The translations under genes were made by a program, and so were the position numbers. Positions 1 through 8,053 of a stretch of 64,000 bases of DNA are shown here, piece by piece (positions within the stretch are counted from its first letter, which is position 1; every line of letters starts with the position of its first letter). The notes below the pieces were generated by a model, which did no database searches, was not told the DNA's origin, and saw only the letters and a program-made list of their open reading frames with translations. Source of the stretch: Janthinobacterium sp. TB1-E2 (GTDB lineage Bacteria; Pseudomonadota; Gammaproteobacteria; Burkholderiales; Burkholderiaceae_D); NCBI RefSeq assembly GCF_036885605.1, contig NZ_CP142523.1, forward strand, positions 2,232,001 to 2,296,000. The letters are read 5' to 3'.

Positions 1-1199
1 GGCTGGACATGGAAAATGCCTTGCGGCGTGCCATCGACAACGAGGAATTCGTGCTGTTCTTCCAGCCCAAGGTGAATATCATCTCGGGGCGCATCAGCGG
101 CGCCGAGGCGCTGATACGCTGGCGCCGTCCCGGCCACGGCATGGTTTCGCCGGCCCTGTTCATTCCCCTGCTGGAAGAAACGGGTCTCATCGTGCGCGTC
201 GGTAACTGGGTGCTCGACGAGGCCTGCAAGAAGATCAGCGAATGGGGCGCCAGCAGCATCGGCCCCGTACACCTGTCGGTGAACGTGTCGGGCATCCAGT
301 TCTTCGTCGGCGGCCTGGAAGAAGAGGTGCTCAAGGCGATCCGCAAGCACGATATCGCGCCCGACCTGCTGGAGCTGGAGCTGACGGAAAGCTCGCTGAT
401 GTCGAATGCCGAGGAAACCATCGCCGTGCTGCGCAACCTGAAGGCGCTGGGCATCCAGATTTCCATCGACGATTTCGGCACCGGCTATTCCAGCCTGGCC
501 TACCTGAAGCGCTTCCCCATCGACAAGCTGAAGATCGACATCGCCTTCGTGCGTGAAGTGACGAGCAATCCGGACGACGCGGCCATCGTGCTGGCCATTA
601 TCAGCATGGCGCACAGCATGAAGCTGGAAGTGATCGCCGAAGGCGTGGAAAACGATGCGCAGCTGGCCTACCTGCGGCGCCATGGCTGCGACGAGATGCA
701 GGGCTATTATTTCAGCCGCCCCGTGCCGCAGGAAGAATTCGAACAGATGCTGATGGGCGGCAAGCTGCTGCAGGCGCCGCAGGATGCGGGCAGCGAAGAG
801 CAGCAAACCCTGCTGATCGTCGACGACGATGTCTTCATGCTCGACGTGCTCAGCGACTTCCTGGCGCAGGACGGCTACCGCATCCTGACGGCGCAGACGG
901 CCGCCGAGGGCTTCGACATCCTGGCGCGCCACAAGGTGCAGGTGATCCTGTGCGACCAGTGCATGCCGCTGATGAGCGGCACCGAATTCATGGAGCGGGT
1001 CAAACATTTGTGCCCCGATACCTTCCGCATCATGCTGTCGGCCTTTGCCGATCTGACGCCCATCATGGCGGCCATCAACCGCGGCGCTGTCGACCGCTTC
1101 TATACCAAGCCGTGGAAAGGCGCCGTGCTGCGCGAGAATATCCGCGAAGGCTTCCGCCTGCACAAGCTGCTGCATGGCCAGGTGAAAGCGGCGGCCTGA
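1..1199 (+). CDS. EAL-domain c-di-GMP phosphodiesterase with C-terminal response-regulator receiver domain (5' partial)
   Basis: Cyclic-di-GMP signalling protein, cut by the left edge: the frame is open from base 3, and the sequence just before the first ATG (position 9) resembles the GGDEF-EAL linker (LRRAIDNEEFVLFFQPK). Numbering from that ATG, the EAL domain spans about 10-250 with EAL at 33-35, LTES (E127), DDFGTGYSS from 154, K175 and IAEGVE (E211), so the catalytic metal and base residues appear present and phosphodiesterase activity is plausible. A receiver domain follows at about 267-390, with DDD at 272-274, phospho-acceptor D316 and K367 (YTKPW). A receiver at the C-terminus is less common than at the N-terminus and implies control of the EAL output by a partner kinase not in this window. 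A GGDEF or PAS module probably lies upstream. Confidence 0.9.
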   Translation, partial: LDMENALRRAIDNEEFVLFFQPKVNIISGRISGAEALIRWRRPGHGMVSPALFIPLLEETGLIVRVGNWVLDEACKKISEWGASSIGPVHLSVNVSGIQFFVGGLEEEVLKAIRKHDIAPDLLELELTESSLMSNAEETIAVLRNLKALGIQISIDDFGTGYSSLAYLKRFPIDKLKIDIAFVREVTSNPDDAAIVLAIISMAHSMKLEVIAEGVENDAQLAYLRRHGCDEMQGYYFSRPVPQEEFEQMLMGGKLLQAPQDAGSEEQQTLLIVDDDVFMLDVLSDFLAQDGYRILTAQTAAEGFDILARHKVQVILCDQCMPLMSGTEFMERVKHLCPDTFRIMLSAFADLTPIMAAINRGAVDRFYTKPWKGAVLRENIREGFRLHKLLHGQVKAAA

Positions 1200-1351
1200 G
1201 GATTTTCCGCAGCGGGCAACTGGCCGCCGCGTGCGCTGGCGCACCTTGCGCCGCAGCTTTCCATCGAATTAGACTCCCGTCTCTAGTTTTGCTCTCTAGA
1301 ATAAAACGCATCCATGAAGTGGCATGGCCTTTCACATGACGGGAGCTGGCG

Positions 1352-1933
1352 ATGGTGAAGAAATTGAAGGCGCTGACGGAAGATACGGAATTGACGAGTG
1401 CCGTGCGCTCGTCCGCGCAGCAGATCTGGCAAGCGGGCCTCGGCGCATTCGCCAAGGCGCAGGAAGAGGGCGGACGCGTGTTTTCCCGGCTGGTGAAGGA
1501 AGGCACGGAATTCCAGAAACGGGCCGAAGACAAGGTGGCCGACGTCAGCGGCAGCGTCGGCAAACTGGCCGATGGCGTGGGCAAGCAGGCCAGCGGCTCG
1601 TGGGACAAGCTTGAGCAAGTGTTCGAAGAGCGCGTGGCGCGCGCACTGGCCACGATCGGCGTGCCCACGCAACAGGACATCGCCGCGCTGCACGCGCAGA
1701 TCGATGCCTTGAGCCGGCAGGTGGCGGCGCTGTCGGCCAAGGCCGCGCTGGCGCCCAAGCCGAAGGCTGTGGCCAAGCCCGCCGTGAAGGCGGTGCCGAA
1801 AGTTTCACCGAAGGGGGCCGTCGCCAAGACCCCGGCCAAGCCGGCGGCCAAGGCTGCGCCGCGCGCCGCAAGCAAGCCAGCGAGCAAACCCGCCGCGAGA
1901 CCGGCGGCGAAGAAAAAAGCGCCGGCCGCCTGA
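1352..1933 (+). CDS. PhaF/PhaI-type phasin with lysine/alanine/proline-rich histone-like tail
   Basis: Polyhydroxyalkanoate granule-associated protein of 193 aa. The N-terminal ~125 residues form an amphipathic phasin helix region (LTSAVRSSAQQIWQAGLGAF, then FSRLVKEGTEFQKRAED) and a short coiled coil (ALHAQIDALSRQVAAL). From about residue 135 the sequence is an AKPA/KPAAK repeat ending in KKKAPAA, like the histone H1-like tail of PhaF, which in Pseudomonas binds DNA and helps partition granules with the nucleoid. The start is supported by GGGAG at 1341-1345 with a 6-nt spacer. A strong terminator follows, so it is probably monocistronic. Family confidence is high; the DNA-binding role is by analogy. 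Confidence 0.9.
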   Translation: MVKKLKALTEDTELTSAVRSSAQQIWQAGLGAFAKAQEEGGRVFSRLVKEGTEFQKRAEDKVADVSGSVGKLADGVGKQASGSWDKLEQVFEERVARALATIGVPTQQDIAALHAQIDALSRQVAALSAKAALAPKPKAVAKPAVKAVPKVSPKGAVAKTPAKPAAKAAPRAASKPASKPAARPAAKKKAPAA

Positions 1934-1952
1934 GCTGGCGCCGCATTCCTCC

Positions 1953-1977
1953 AGCCTGCTCGCGCAGGCTTTTTTTT
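1953..1977 (+). terminator. Rho-independent terminator after the PhaF-like phasin gene
   Basis: Perfect 7-bp hairpin (AGCCTGC, loop TCGC, GCAGGCT) followed directly by eight T. Confidence 0.85.
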
Positions 1978-2071
1978 GCCTGCGGTTTTCGCCGGCGCCA
2001 GCGGGCGCAGTGTTTCATTACGACTATCTTAGGTGGTATGCTTGAGGCAGAACACAGAGAGATTGCCCGCC

Positions 2072-2743
2072 ATGCTACAAAAAGCACCACGCCGTACCCG
2101 CGAACGCATCCTGGAGTTGTCGCTGCGCCTGTTCAATGAGTTTGGTGAGCCGAATATCACGACGACCGTGATTGCGGAAGAGATGAACATTTCGCCGGGA
2201 AACCTGTATTACCACTTCCGTAACAAGGACGACATCGTCAACTCGATCTTCGTCCAGTTCGAGGCGGAAATCGAACGCATCCTGACCGTGCCCGACGGGC
2301 GCCGCTCGAATATCGAGGACGTCTGGCTGTACCTGCACCTGATGTTCGAACTGATCTGGCGCTACCGCTTTTTCTATCGCGACCTCAACGATTTGCTGTC
2401 GCGCAACCGCAAGCTGGAACTGCATTTCAAACTGATCCTGGCGCACAAGATCAAGGTGGCCACCCAGCTGTGCGAAGACTTGCGCAGCGAACAGTCGCTC
2501 GAAGCGTCGGACATGGAAGTCGCTGCCATGGCGACGAATATGGTCGTCGTCGCCACCTACTGGCTGTCGTACGAATACGTGCGCAACCCGCGCAAGTACA
2601 GCGAGCAGCAATCGATGTCCGATGCGCTGGCGCGCGGCTGCTACCAGGTGCTGTCCCTGATCGGGCCGTATCTGCGCAATGAAACGCATTTGCTGTTTCG
2701 CAAACTGTCGGAAGAATATGTGACCAAACTCAAGAACGACTGA
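2072..2743 (+). CDS. TetR family transcriptional regulator
   Basis: DNA-binding regulator of about 223 aa. The N-terminal helix-turn-helix is clear: RERILELSLRLFNEFGEPN, then TTTVIAEEMNISPGNLYYHF with the classic YYHF-K motif before residue 50. The C-terminal ligand/dimer domain, with YLHLMFELIWRYRFFYRDL and many aromatic residues, resembles the TetR_C_12 type. I chose the ATG at 2072 (GAGAG at 2056-2060 upstream) rather than an in-frame GTG at 2033 with no ribosome binding site. It sits between a phasin and a TPR-like gene, as PhaD (also TetR) sits near phasins in Pseudomonas, but the sequence does not reveal its target. Confidence 0.9.
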   Translation: MLQKAPRRTRERILELSLRLFNEFGEPNITTTVIAEEMNISPGNLYYHFRNKDDIVNSIFVQFEAEIERILTVPDGRRSNIEDVWLYLHLMFELIWRYRFFYRDLNDLLSRNRKLELHFKLILAHKIKVATQLCEDLRSEQSLEASDMEVAAMATNMVVVATYWLSYEYVRNPRKYSEQQSMSDALARGCYQVLSLIGPYLRNETHLLFRKLSEEYVTKLKND

Positions 2744-2784
2744 CGCTGCTGCTGGCGCCACGTCGTCAATTACAGGAGAGAGAG

Positions 2785-3558
2785 ATGGCTTGGAAACAAT
2801 TCCCCTATCCGGACGAAGCATATGTCTACACGCCGCAAACCCTGGAAGCGGCCTGGCCGCGCCTGCATGCGGGCGATGTGGAACCGTTTCCCACGCACCC
2901 TGCGCTGCTGCAAGCCTGGCTGGCTTTCCACGCGGGCGACTTCGAGCGCGCCGTGAAGCTGGGCCTGGCCGTCGGCGTGCCCGGCTATGCGGTGGCGCAC
3001 AAGGCCACCTGCATCTATGCCACGCACCTGGAAGGAAACGACAGCCAGAAACTCGACATGTACGAGGAAGTGGCCGAGCGCTGCGAGCGCCAGCAGAGCG
3101 AGCAGCCTGACAATCCGGCCGGCTACTACTGGCATGCCTACAGCCTGGGCCGCTACGCGCTGGGCACGTCCGTCGTCAAGGCACTGGCGCAAGGCATGGG
3201 CGCGCGCGTGCGCAACAGCCTGGACCGCACGATGACGGTAGCGCCCATGCATGCGGAAGCGCATATCGCGTTTGGGATTTATCATACGGAAATTATCGAC
3301 AAGGTCGGCGCCATGATAGGCAGCCTGACCTACGGCGCCAACAAGGAAGACGGCTACCAGCACTTCAAGACGGCGCTGGCCCTGACGCCGTATTCGGCGC
3401 TGGCGCACAGCGAATATGCGCGCGCGTTGAACATGCTCGACGGAAAGAAAAAGCTGGCGGAAGCGCTGGCCCTGTATGAAAAGGCGGCCGAGTGCGTGGC
3501 GCTGGACGCCAAGGAACGCCTCGAAGTCGAGGCGGCCATCGATGAATTGAAAGGGTAG
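2785..3558 (+). CDS. TPR-like helical protein of unknown function
   Basis: Soluble protein of 257 aa with no signal peptide. The sequence reads as degenerate tetratricopeptide helices: AWLAFHAGDFERAVKLG, GYYWHAYSLGRYALG, AEAHIAFGIYHTEI, GYQHFKTALALTPYSALAHS and EALALYEKAAECVALDAKER. The start has an excellent ribosome binding site (CAGGAGAGAGAG right before the ATG). It ends 8 nt before the LOG-family gene, so the two are probably cotranscribed. It may be a protein-interaction scaffold; I do not recognise a named family. Confidence 0.75.
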   Translation: MAWKQFPYPDEAYVYTPQTLEAAWPRLHAGDVEPFPTHPALLQAWLAFHAGDFERAVKLGLAVGVPGYAVAHKATCIYATHLEGNDSQKLDMYEEVAERCERQQSEQPDNPAGYYWHAYSLGRYALGTSVVKALAQGMGARVRNSLDRTMTVAPMHAEAHIAFGIYHTEIIDKVGAMIGSLTYGANKEDGYQHFKTALALTPYSALAHSEYARALNMLDGKKKLAEALALYEKAAECVALDAKERLEVEAAIDELKG

Positions 3559-3566
3559 GGATTACT

Positions 3567-4115
3567 GTGATCAAGGCTTTATGTGTGTACTGTGGCGCCA
3601 ACGCGGGCGTCTCGCCGGACTATGCCGTGGCGGCGCGCGAACTGGCGCGCGTGCTGGTGGCGGAAAATATTTCGCTCGTGTATGGCGGCGGCAAGGTGGG
3701 CCTGATGGGCGTGATCGCCGATGAAGTGCTGCGCCTGGGCGGCGAGGTAACGGGCGTGATTCCCACCCAGCTGGTCGAACGCGAAGTGGGCCACATGGGC
3801 TTGACGCGCCAGTTCATCGTGAAGGACATGCATGAGCGCAAGGCGATGATGGCCAGCCTGTCCGACGCCTTCATCGCCATGCCCGGCGGCTATGGCACCC
3901 TGGAAGAACTGTTCGAGATGCTGACGTGGGCCCAGCTGGGCTTGCACGCCAAGCCGATCGGCTTGCTCAATGTCGACCGTTTCTACGATGGCTTGATCGC
4001 TTTCGTGCAAAACGGCAAAGAACAGGGTTTCATCCGCCCGCAGCACGCGGCATTCCTCAATGCCGACGCCGATCCGGCAGCGCTGATGCAGCGCCTGAAG
4101 GAGTGCGTGCCGTAA
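3567..4115 (+). CDS. LOG family protein (TIGR00730; putative nucleoside 5'-monophosphate phosphoribohydrolase)
   Basis: 182-aa Rossmann-fold protein. The family signature is intact: R91-K92 and PGGYGTLEE at 106-114, plus YGGGKVGLMG at 39-48. LOG proteins cleave cytokinin riboside 5'-monophosphates or ordinary AMP to base and ribose 5-phosphate; many bacterial members are nucleotide hydrolases of unclear physiology. The start is GTG at 3567, 8 nt after the stop of the TPR-like gene, indicating translational coupling. A terminator follows. Confidence 0.88.
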   Translation: MIKALCVYCGANAGVSPDYAVAARELARVLVAENISLVYGGGKVGLMGVIADEVLRLGGEVTGVIPTQLVEREVGHMGLTRQFIVKDMHERKAMMASLSDAFIAMPGGYGTLEELFEMLTWAQLGLHAKPIGLLNVDRFYDGLIAFVQNGKEQGFIRPQHAAFLNADADPAALMQRLKECVP

Positions 4116-4176
4116 GGCCATGTTCGCCTGGCCGTGCGGACGCCGTCAGGCAACTATTTTTGATGTCGCTTGAAAG

Positions 4177-4207
4177 AGCCATGCGGTGCGCACTGCATGG
4201 CTTTTTT
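4177..4207 (+). terminator. Rho-independent terminator after the LOG-family gene
   Basis: Hairpin AGCCATGC...GCATGGCT (8 bp, loop of about 10 nt) followed by TTTTTT. Confidence 0.8.
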
Positions 4208-4455
4208 ATTTCTGCACGGGAAAATTGATCGGGCTGAATGACTTAATTAATAAAAATATGGCTATAAAATTGCTCTAGAAGCATGTTTTTTTGAAAATGA
4301 AGATGATTTTTAATCATGGCTGTGGTCTACTGTCAGGGTTCAAAAGTTAGGAATATCGGACACCGACGAGCGTTGTACAGACTCCCCAAAAAAGGTGCCG
4401 AGCCGTTTCAAGTTGCCACAACCACGCTACTTCATCATCTCGAAAGGATGCTATT
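4208..4455. other. AT-rich intergenic region upstream of a PEP-CTERM gene
   Basis: No credible ORF. The first half (about 4225-4320) is clearly more AT-rich than the surrounding coding DNA. It presumably holds the promoter and leader of the PEP-CTERM gene. I could not assign -35/-10 elements with confidence. Confidence 0.5.
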
Positions 4456-5061
4456 TTGAAACCAATGACCCTCTTGCGAGCGACCGCTGTCGCCGCCGTT
4501 CTCGCTACCGCTGGCGGCGCCCACGCACAAACCACCACCATCGGCTTTGATTCGCTGGAACAACCGGGCTACTTCGGTTCCGTGTTCAATTCCTACTCCG
4601 AAGGCGGCTACAACTTCGACAGCAGCTTCCTCGGCCTGCTGAGCTCGGCGCACCAGGATAGCTTCGCCTATGCCGGCTCGGCCGGTCTCGGCGCGACCCC
4701 ACTGTCGACGACCACCCTGAGCCGTGCCGATGGCGCCGCTTTCTCGCTGAGCTCGATCAGCCTGGCCGACTTCGTGAGCTTGCCCGGTTCCTTTGACGTG
4801 ACGTTCGTCGGCCATCAAGTGGGCGGCGGCACGGTGAGCCAGACCTTCACCCTCGGTGGCGGCCACACCTTTGCCGATTACACGTTTACAGGTTTCAGCA
4901 ATCTGCTGTCGGCAACGTGGAAGGAAGGCGCCTTGCACACCTTCCAGGTCGACAATATCGCCGCCACTGTCAGCGCCGTGCCGGAACCGGCCACCTACGG
5001 CATGCTGCTGGGCGGTCTGGGCCTGATGGGCTTTATGCTTCGCCGCAAGAACGCCGCCTGA
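4456..5061 (+). CDS. PEP-CTERM sorting-domain protein
   Basis: Exported protein of 201 aa. It has a Sec signal peptide (about 1-24, ending AHA-Q) and a C-terminal PEP-CTERM module: VPEP at 175-178, a hydrophobic segment (MLLGGLGLMGFM) and a basic tail (RRK). Such proteins are cleaved and sorted by exosortase (EpsH/XrtA), usually alongside exopolysaccharide production; no exosortase is in this window. The mature domain is rich in Ser, Gly and Phe with a beta-sandwich look, and its function is unknown. The start is TTG at 4456: AAAGGA at 4443-4448 lies 7 nt away, while the first in-frame ATG (4465) is 16 nt away. Confidence 0.9.
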   Translation: MKPMTLLRATAVAAVLATAGGAHAQTTTIGFDSLEQPGYFGSVFNSYSEGGYNFDSSFLGLLSSAHQDSFAYAGSAGLGATPLSTTTLSRADGAAFSLSSISLADFVSLPGSFDVTFVGHQVGGGTVSQTFTLGGGHTFADYTFTGFSNLLSATWKEGALHTFQVDNIAATVSAVPEPATYGMLLGGLGLMGFMLRRKNAA

Positions 5062-5096
5062 GCTTGAACATGGCGCCGGCCATGCCGGCGCATCAG

Positions 5097-5135
5097 TAAA
5101 AATGCCGCCCAGTTGTATGCCGGGCGGCATTTTTA
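5097..5135. terminator. Bidirectional terminator between convergent PEP-CTERM and metallopeptidase genes
   Basis: Perfect 14-bp inverted repeat (TAAAAATGCCGCCC / GGGCGGCATTTTTA, 11-nt loop) with A-run and T-run at its two sides, so it can work on both strands. Confidence 0.85.
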
Positions 5136-5157
5136 CGTGGATGTCATGACCAGGACT

Positions 5158-5724
5158 TCATGACCACAGGCGCTGGCCTGACAGGTCGAGCTGGGTCAGA
5201 TACAGGCGCACGTCGAATTCGTACTGGTGGTACTGCGGTTCCATATACGTGCACAGCTTGTAGAACGCCTTGTCGTGCTGCTTTTCCTTGACGTGCGCCA
5301 GTTCGTGCACGGCGATCATGCGCAGGAATTCCAGCGGTACTTCCTTGAACATGGTGGCCACGCGGATTTCATGCTTGGCCTTGAGCTTGCCTCCCTGCAC
5401 GCGCGAGATCGAGGTATGCAAGCCCAGCGCATGCTGGATCACATGGATCTTGCTGTCGAACGCCACCTTGTTGATGGGCTCGGCATTGCGCAGGAATTCA
5501 TTCTTCAAGTCCTGCACATACTGATACAAAGCCTTGTCGTTGCGCACATCGTGCGCGTTCGGATAGCGTTTCAACAGGACGTCGCCCAGCTTGTCCTGTG
5601 CGATCAGTTGCTGCACTTGCGCTTGCGTTTGTTCGGAATAGGCGCTCAGGTATTTCAGGGATGGCTGCATGCGGGGAAGGGCGGGACGTGGCGCGGAGGT
5701 GTCGGTAAGGCGAGAATGTACCAT
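5158..5724 (-). CDS. YgjP-like / M48-type metallopeptidase-domain protein
   Basis: Putative zinc metallopeptidase of up to 188 aa. The zinc motif HELAH (H140, E141, H144 in the long form) is followed by KEKQHDKAFYKLC, with a third histidine at H150 as in the YgjP (DUF45/WLM-like) family. There is no signal peptide or membrane segment, so it is likely cytoplasmic. Neither start has a good ribosome binding site; the alternative ATG at 5670 (MQPSLKYLSAY) would remove 18 poorly conserved-looking residues. It is convergent with the PEP-CTERM gene. Confidence 0.8.
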   Translation of the reverse strand: MVHSRLTDTSAPRPALPRMQPSLKYLSAYSEQTQAQVQQLIAQDKLGDVLLKRYPNAHDVRNDKALYQYVQDLKNEFLRNAEPINKVAFDSKIHVIQHALGLHTSISRVQGGKLKAKHEIRVATMFKEVPLEFLRMIAVHELAHVKEKQHDKAFYKLCTYMEPQYHQYEFDVRLYLTQLDLSGQRLWS

Positions 5725-5848
5725 ACCGCCGCCCCCGGCGCTGCGCCAGCCCTTGCATGGGGCCGCCAGGGCCGCCCCGTGCCTTCCTGCGTCAAGCCGT
5801 GCGCTGCAGGGCCAAGCCGCTGATCCCGGGCAGTCCTGTCAACTCTGG

Positions 5849-6229
5849 TCAGCCCTTGTCGTCTTCGTCCTTGCCGCCCTGCCGGCCAGTGCCGCCGCCG
5901 CGCGCCGCCGTGCTGCGGCTTTCATTGGCGCGCTGGGCCGATTGCCGGCTTTCGCCGCCTTTGCGGCCGATTTCCGCCATGTGTTCGCGGTTGCGGCTGA
6001 CGGCTTCGCCGCCTTTCTGCCCGGCCCGGCGTGCTTCTTCCGAGTCGAATTCATGCGCCGTGCCTTTTTGATGGGCTGCCTGGCCGCCCTTGCTGGCAAT
6101 TTCGCGTTGCTGCTCCTCATTCATGGCGGCGAAACCGCGTTTGCTCGTGCCTTTCGCGCTGCCCGATTCGCTGGTTTTCTGGCTGCTGCCAGCGCCTTTG
6201 CCCTGTTCATTTCCTTGATTGCTAGCCAT
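5849..6229 (-). CDS. KGG-repeat stress-induced protein
   Basis: Small, very hydrophilic protein of 126 aa rich in Gly, Lys, Ser, Glu and Gln. It carries repeats of the KGG motif: RGFAAMNEEQQREIASKGGQ, then RRAGQKGGEAVS and EIGRKGGESR. KGG-domain proteins (GsiB/YciG-like) are general-stress proteins, probably disordered and desiccation- or stationary-phase-related. I chose the ATG at 6229 because AAGGAG lies 6 nt upstream; the longer frame has no such site and would overlap the phasin gene. It is the second gene after phasin_2 (47-nt gap), suggesting a storage/stress operon. Confidence 0.85.
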   Translation of the reverse strand: MASNQGNEQGKGAGSSQKTSESGSAKGTSKRGFAAMNEEQQREIASKGGQAAHQKGTAHEFDSEEARRAGQKGGEAVSRNREHMAEIGRKGGESRQSAQRANESRSTAARGGGTGRQGGKDEDDKG

Positions 6230-6276
6230 GTCGCTCTCCTTGCTGTCGAGTGGGGTCAAGTGGTCAATGCAGGTGC

Positions 6277-6789
6277 TCAATGCGCCTGCTCGGATTGCCT
6301 GCTGGTATCGCGGCTGCTGCCCGCGCCGTCGCGGTGGCCCGTGGCATGCATTTTTTCAATCATTTCACGCTGGCGTTGCGCGGCTTTTTCCGTTTCTTCC
6401 GCCGTCTTGCGCACCACTTCGTCAGCGAAGGCCACGGCCGTGCGGCGCGCTTCGGGCAGGTGATTCTCTGCTGTGCGGTTCATTTCGACATTGGCGTTGG
6501 CGACGAGATTGCCGAGTTGCTGCTGATACTGGCGCAGCTTGTTGCCGCTTGGCTGCAGCTGGCCGGCGGCCATCGACATGAACTCGCCCGTGTCGCGTGC
6601 GCACAGCAGTTGCTGGCTGGCGTTGCTCCATTCCTGCAGCAGGTCTTGCGCCAGCCGCAGATGCAGCTCGCTCAATTGCTGCACCGTATCGAACATCTTG
6701 CGCGATAGTTCCGTGGCGAAACTGCACTGGGCCTCGAGATGGGACTTCAGGGCGGGGCTGAGACTGGGGGAAATACTGTTTGTGAACAT
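6277..6789 (-). CDS. Phasin family protein (phasin_2 type)
   Basis: PHA granule surface protein of 170 aa. It is almost wholly amphipathic helix: FATELSRKMFDTVQQLSELH, LAQDLLQEWSNASQQLL, then a charged helix ending EEVVRKTAEETEKAAQRQRE-like sequence. This matches the short phasins (PhaP/phasin_2) of betaproteobacteria, which coat polyhydroxybutyrate granules. GAGGT lies 6 nt upstream of the ATG. The gene is the head of a two-gene unit with the KGG protein. Together with the PhaF-like phasin at 1352 it implies that the organism stores PHA, although no synthase is present here. Confidence 0.85.
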   Translation of the reverse strand: MFTNSISPSLSPALKSHLEAQCSFATELSRKMFDTVQQLSELHLRLAQDLLQEWSNASQQLLCARDTGEFMSMAAGQLQPSGNKLRQYQQQLGNLVANANVEMNRTAENHLPEARRTAVAFADEVVRKTAEETEKAAQRQREMIEKMHATGHRDGAGSSRDTSRQSEQAH

Positions 6790-7132
6790 GTTCTACCTCA
6801 ATGAAAAACTGATCCGGGAAACACCCGGTGCGCCGGGTGCGACGTATGGTGAAACAAGCAAAGAGATAGACGCCCAACGGCGTGCCAGGTTCCATGGCAG
6901 ATGCCGGTTTGGCGCGAGAATGGGGTCCGGCAGATGGAAAAACGCGATCACTTTGTGCCAGATCAAATGAACGTCAATCAGGTCGCCGCAGTCGGCAGCC
7001 ATGCCGCTTGTGTGGAAAATGCATGTTTACAGGCCCGGCCGTGCGACAATAGCCGGCTCGCGGCAGCGCAGCCGATGGCCGGCGCGCGTGGCTGAGCCGA
7101 GCATAGCCTTACTTTTTCCTGATTCCGCGACC
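6790..7132. other. Divergent intergenic region between the phasin operon and purU
   Basis: No convincing ORF. It should contain the back-to-back promoters of both transcription units. A perfect 7-bp hairpin (CACCCGG, loop TGCG, CCGGGTG) lies at 6822-6839 close to the phasin start, on the leader side of that gene. No T-run follows it on the + strand. Confidence 0.45.
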
Positions 7133-8014
7133 ATGACGCATCCCGAATACATCCTGACCCTGTCCTGCCTGGACCAGCGCGGCATCGTGCACCGCGTCTC
7201 CGGCTTCCTGGCCGAACACGGCTGCAACATCCTCGATTCCGCCCAATTCGGCGACCAGGAATCGCAGCTGTTCTTCATGCGCGTGCATTTCGCGCTGGAA
7301 GACGGCGCCGTCAGCGACGCCCAGTTGCGCAGCGACTTCGCCGACCTGTCGCAAGCCATGCAGCTGAACGGCGCTTTCCATGGCCAATTGCACGATGCGC
7401 GCGTCAAGCCGCGCGTCATGCTGATGGTGTCGAAGATCGGCCACTGCCTGAACGATTTGCTGTTCCGCTACAAGAGCGGCTTGCTGAACGTGGAAATTCC
7501 CGCCATCGTGTCGAACCACATGGAGTTCTACCAGCTGGCGGCCAGCTACAATATTCCCTTCCACCACCTGCCGCTGGCCACCGGCGCGCCGGAAGCGGCC
7601 AAGCTGGCGCAGGAAGCGAAGATCATCGACCTGATGGACACGCACAAGATCGACCTGGTGGTGCTGGCGCGCTACATGCAAATCCTGTCGCCGGGCCTGT
7701 GCCAGGCGCTCGATGGCCGCGCCATCAATATCCACCATTCCTTCCTGCCCAGCTTCAAGGGTGCCAAGCCGTATGCGCAGGCGCATCACCGCGGCGTCAA
7801 GCTGATCGGCGCGACGGCCCATTTCGTCACGGGCGACCTGGACGAAGGCCCGATCATCGAGCAGGACGTCGAGCGCGTCGACCATGCGATGGATGCGGAA
7901 ACCCTGACGGCCATCGGCCGCGACGTCGAGTGCGTCGTGCTGGCGCGCGCCGTGAAATGGTTCGTCGAGCACCGCATCCTGAAAAATGGCGACAAGACGG
8001 TGGTTTTCCGCTGA
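7133..8014 (+). CDS. purU: Formyltetrahydrofolate deformylase
   Basis: Hydrolyses 10-formyl-THF to formate and THF, balancing the one-carbon pool and supplying formate to PurT. The protein has 293 aa. An N-terminal ACT domain occupies about 5-85 (YILTLSCLDQRGIVHRVSGF); a formyltransferase fold follows, with the catalytic triad N199-x-H201 (INIHHSFLPSFKGAKPY) and D237 (GDLDEGPIIEQD). Length matches the family. The frame is open upstream to 7001, but the ATG at 7133 gives the conserved MTHPEYILTLSC start; its ribosome binding site is weak. yaeQ follows after 39 nt. Confidence 0.95.
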   Translation: MTHPEYILTLSCLDQRGIVHRVSGFLAEHGCNILDSAQFGDQESQLFFMRVHFALEDGAVSDAQLRSDFADLSQAMQLNGAFHGQLHDARVKPRVMLMVSKIGHCLNDLLFRYKSGLLNVEIPAIVSNHMEFYQLAASYNIPFHHLPLATGAPEAAKLAQEAKIIDLMDTHKIDLVVLARYMQILSPGLCQALDGRAINIHHSFLPSFKGAKPYAQAHHRGVKLIGATAHFVTGDLDEGPIIEQDVERVDHAMDAETLTAIGRDVECVVLARAVKWFVEHRILKNGDKTVVFR

Positions 8015-8053
8015 TACCGACTTCACTATTCACTTTACCGAGACAGAAACACG

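Noticed and set aside
2033-2071. GTG start extending the TetR gene by 13 codons
   Set aside because: No ribosome binding site, and the extra residues precede the conserved helix-turn-helix without support; ATG 2072 has one.
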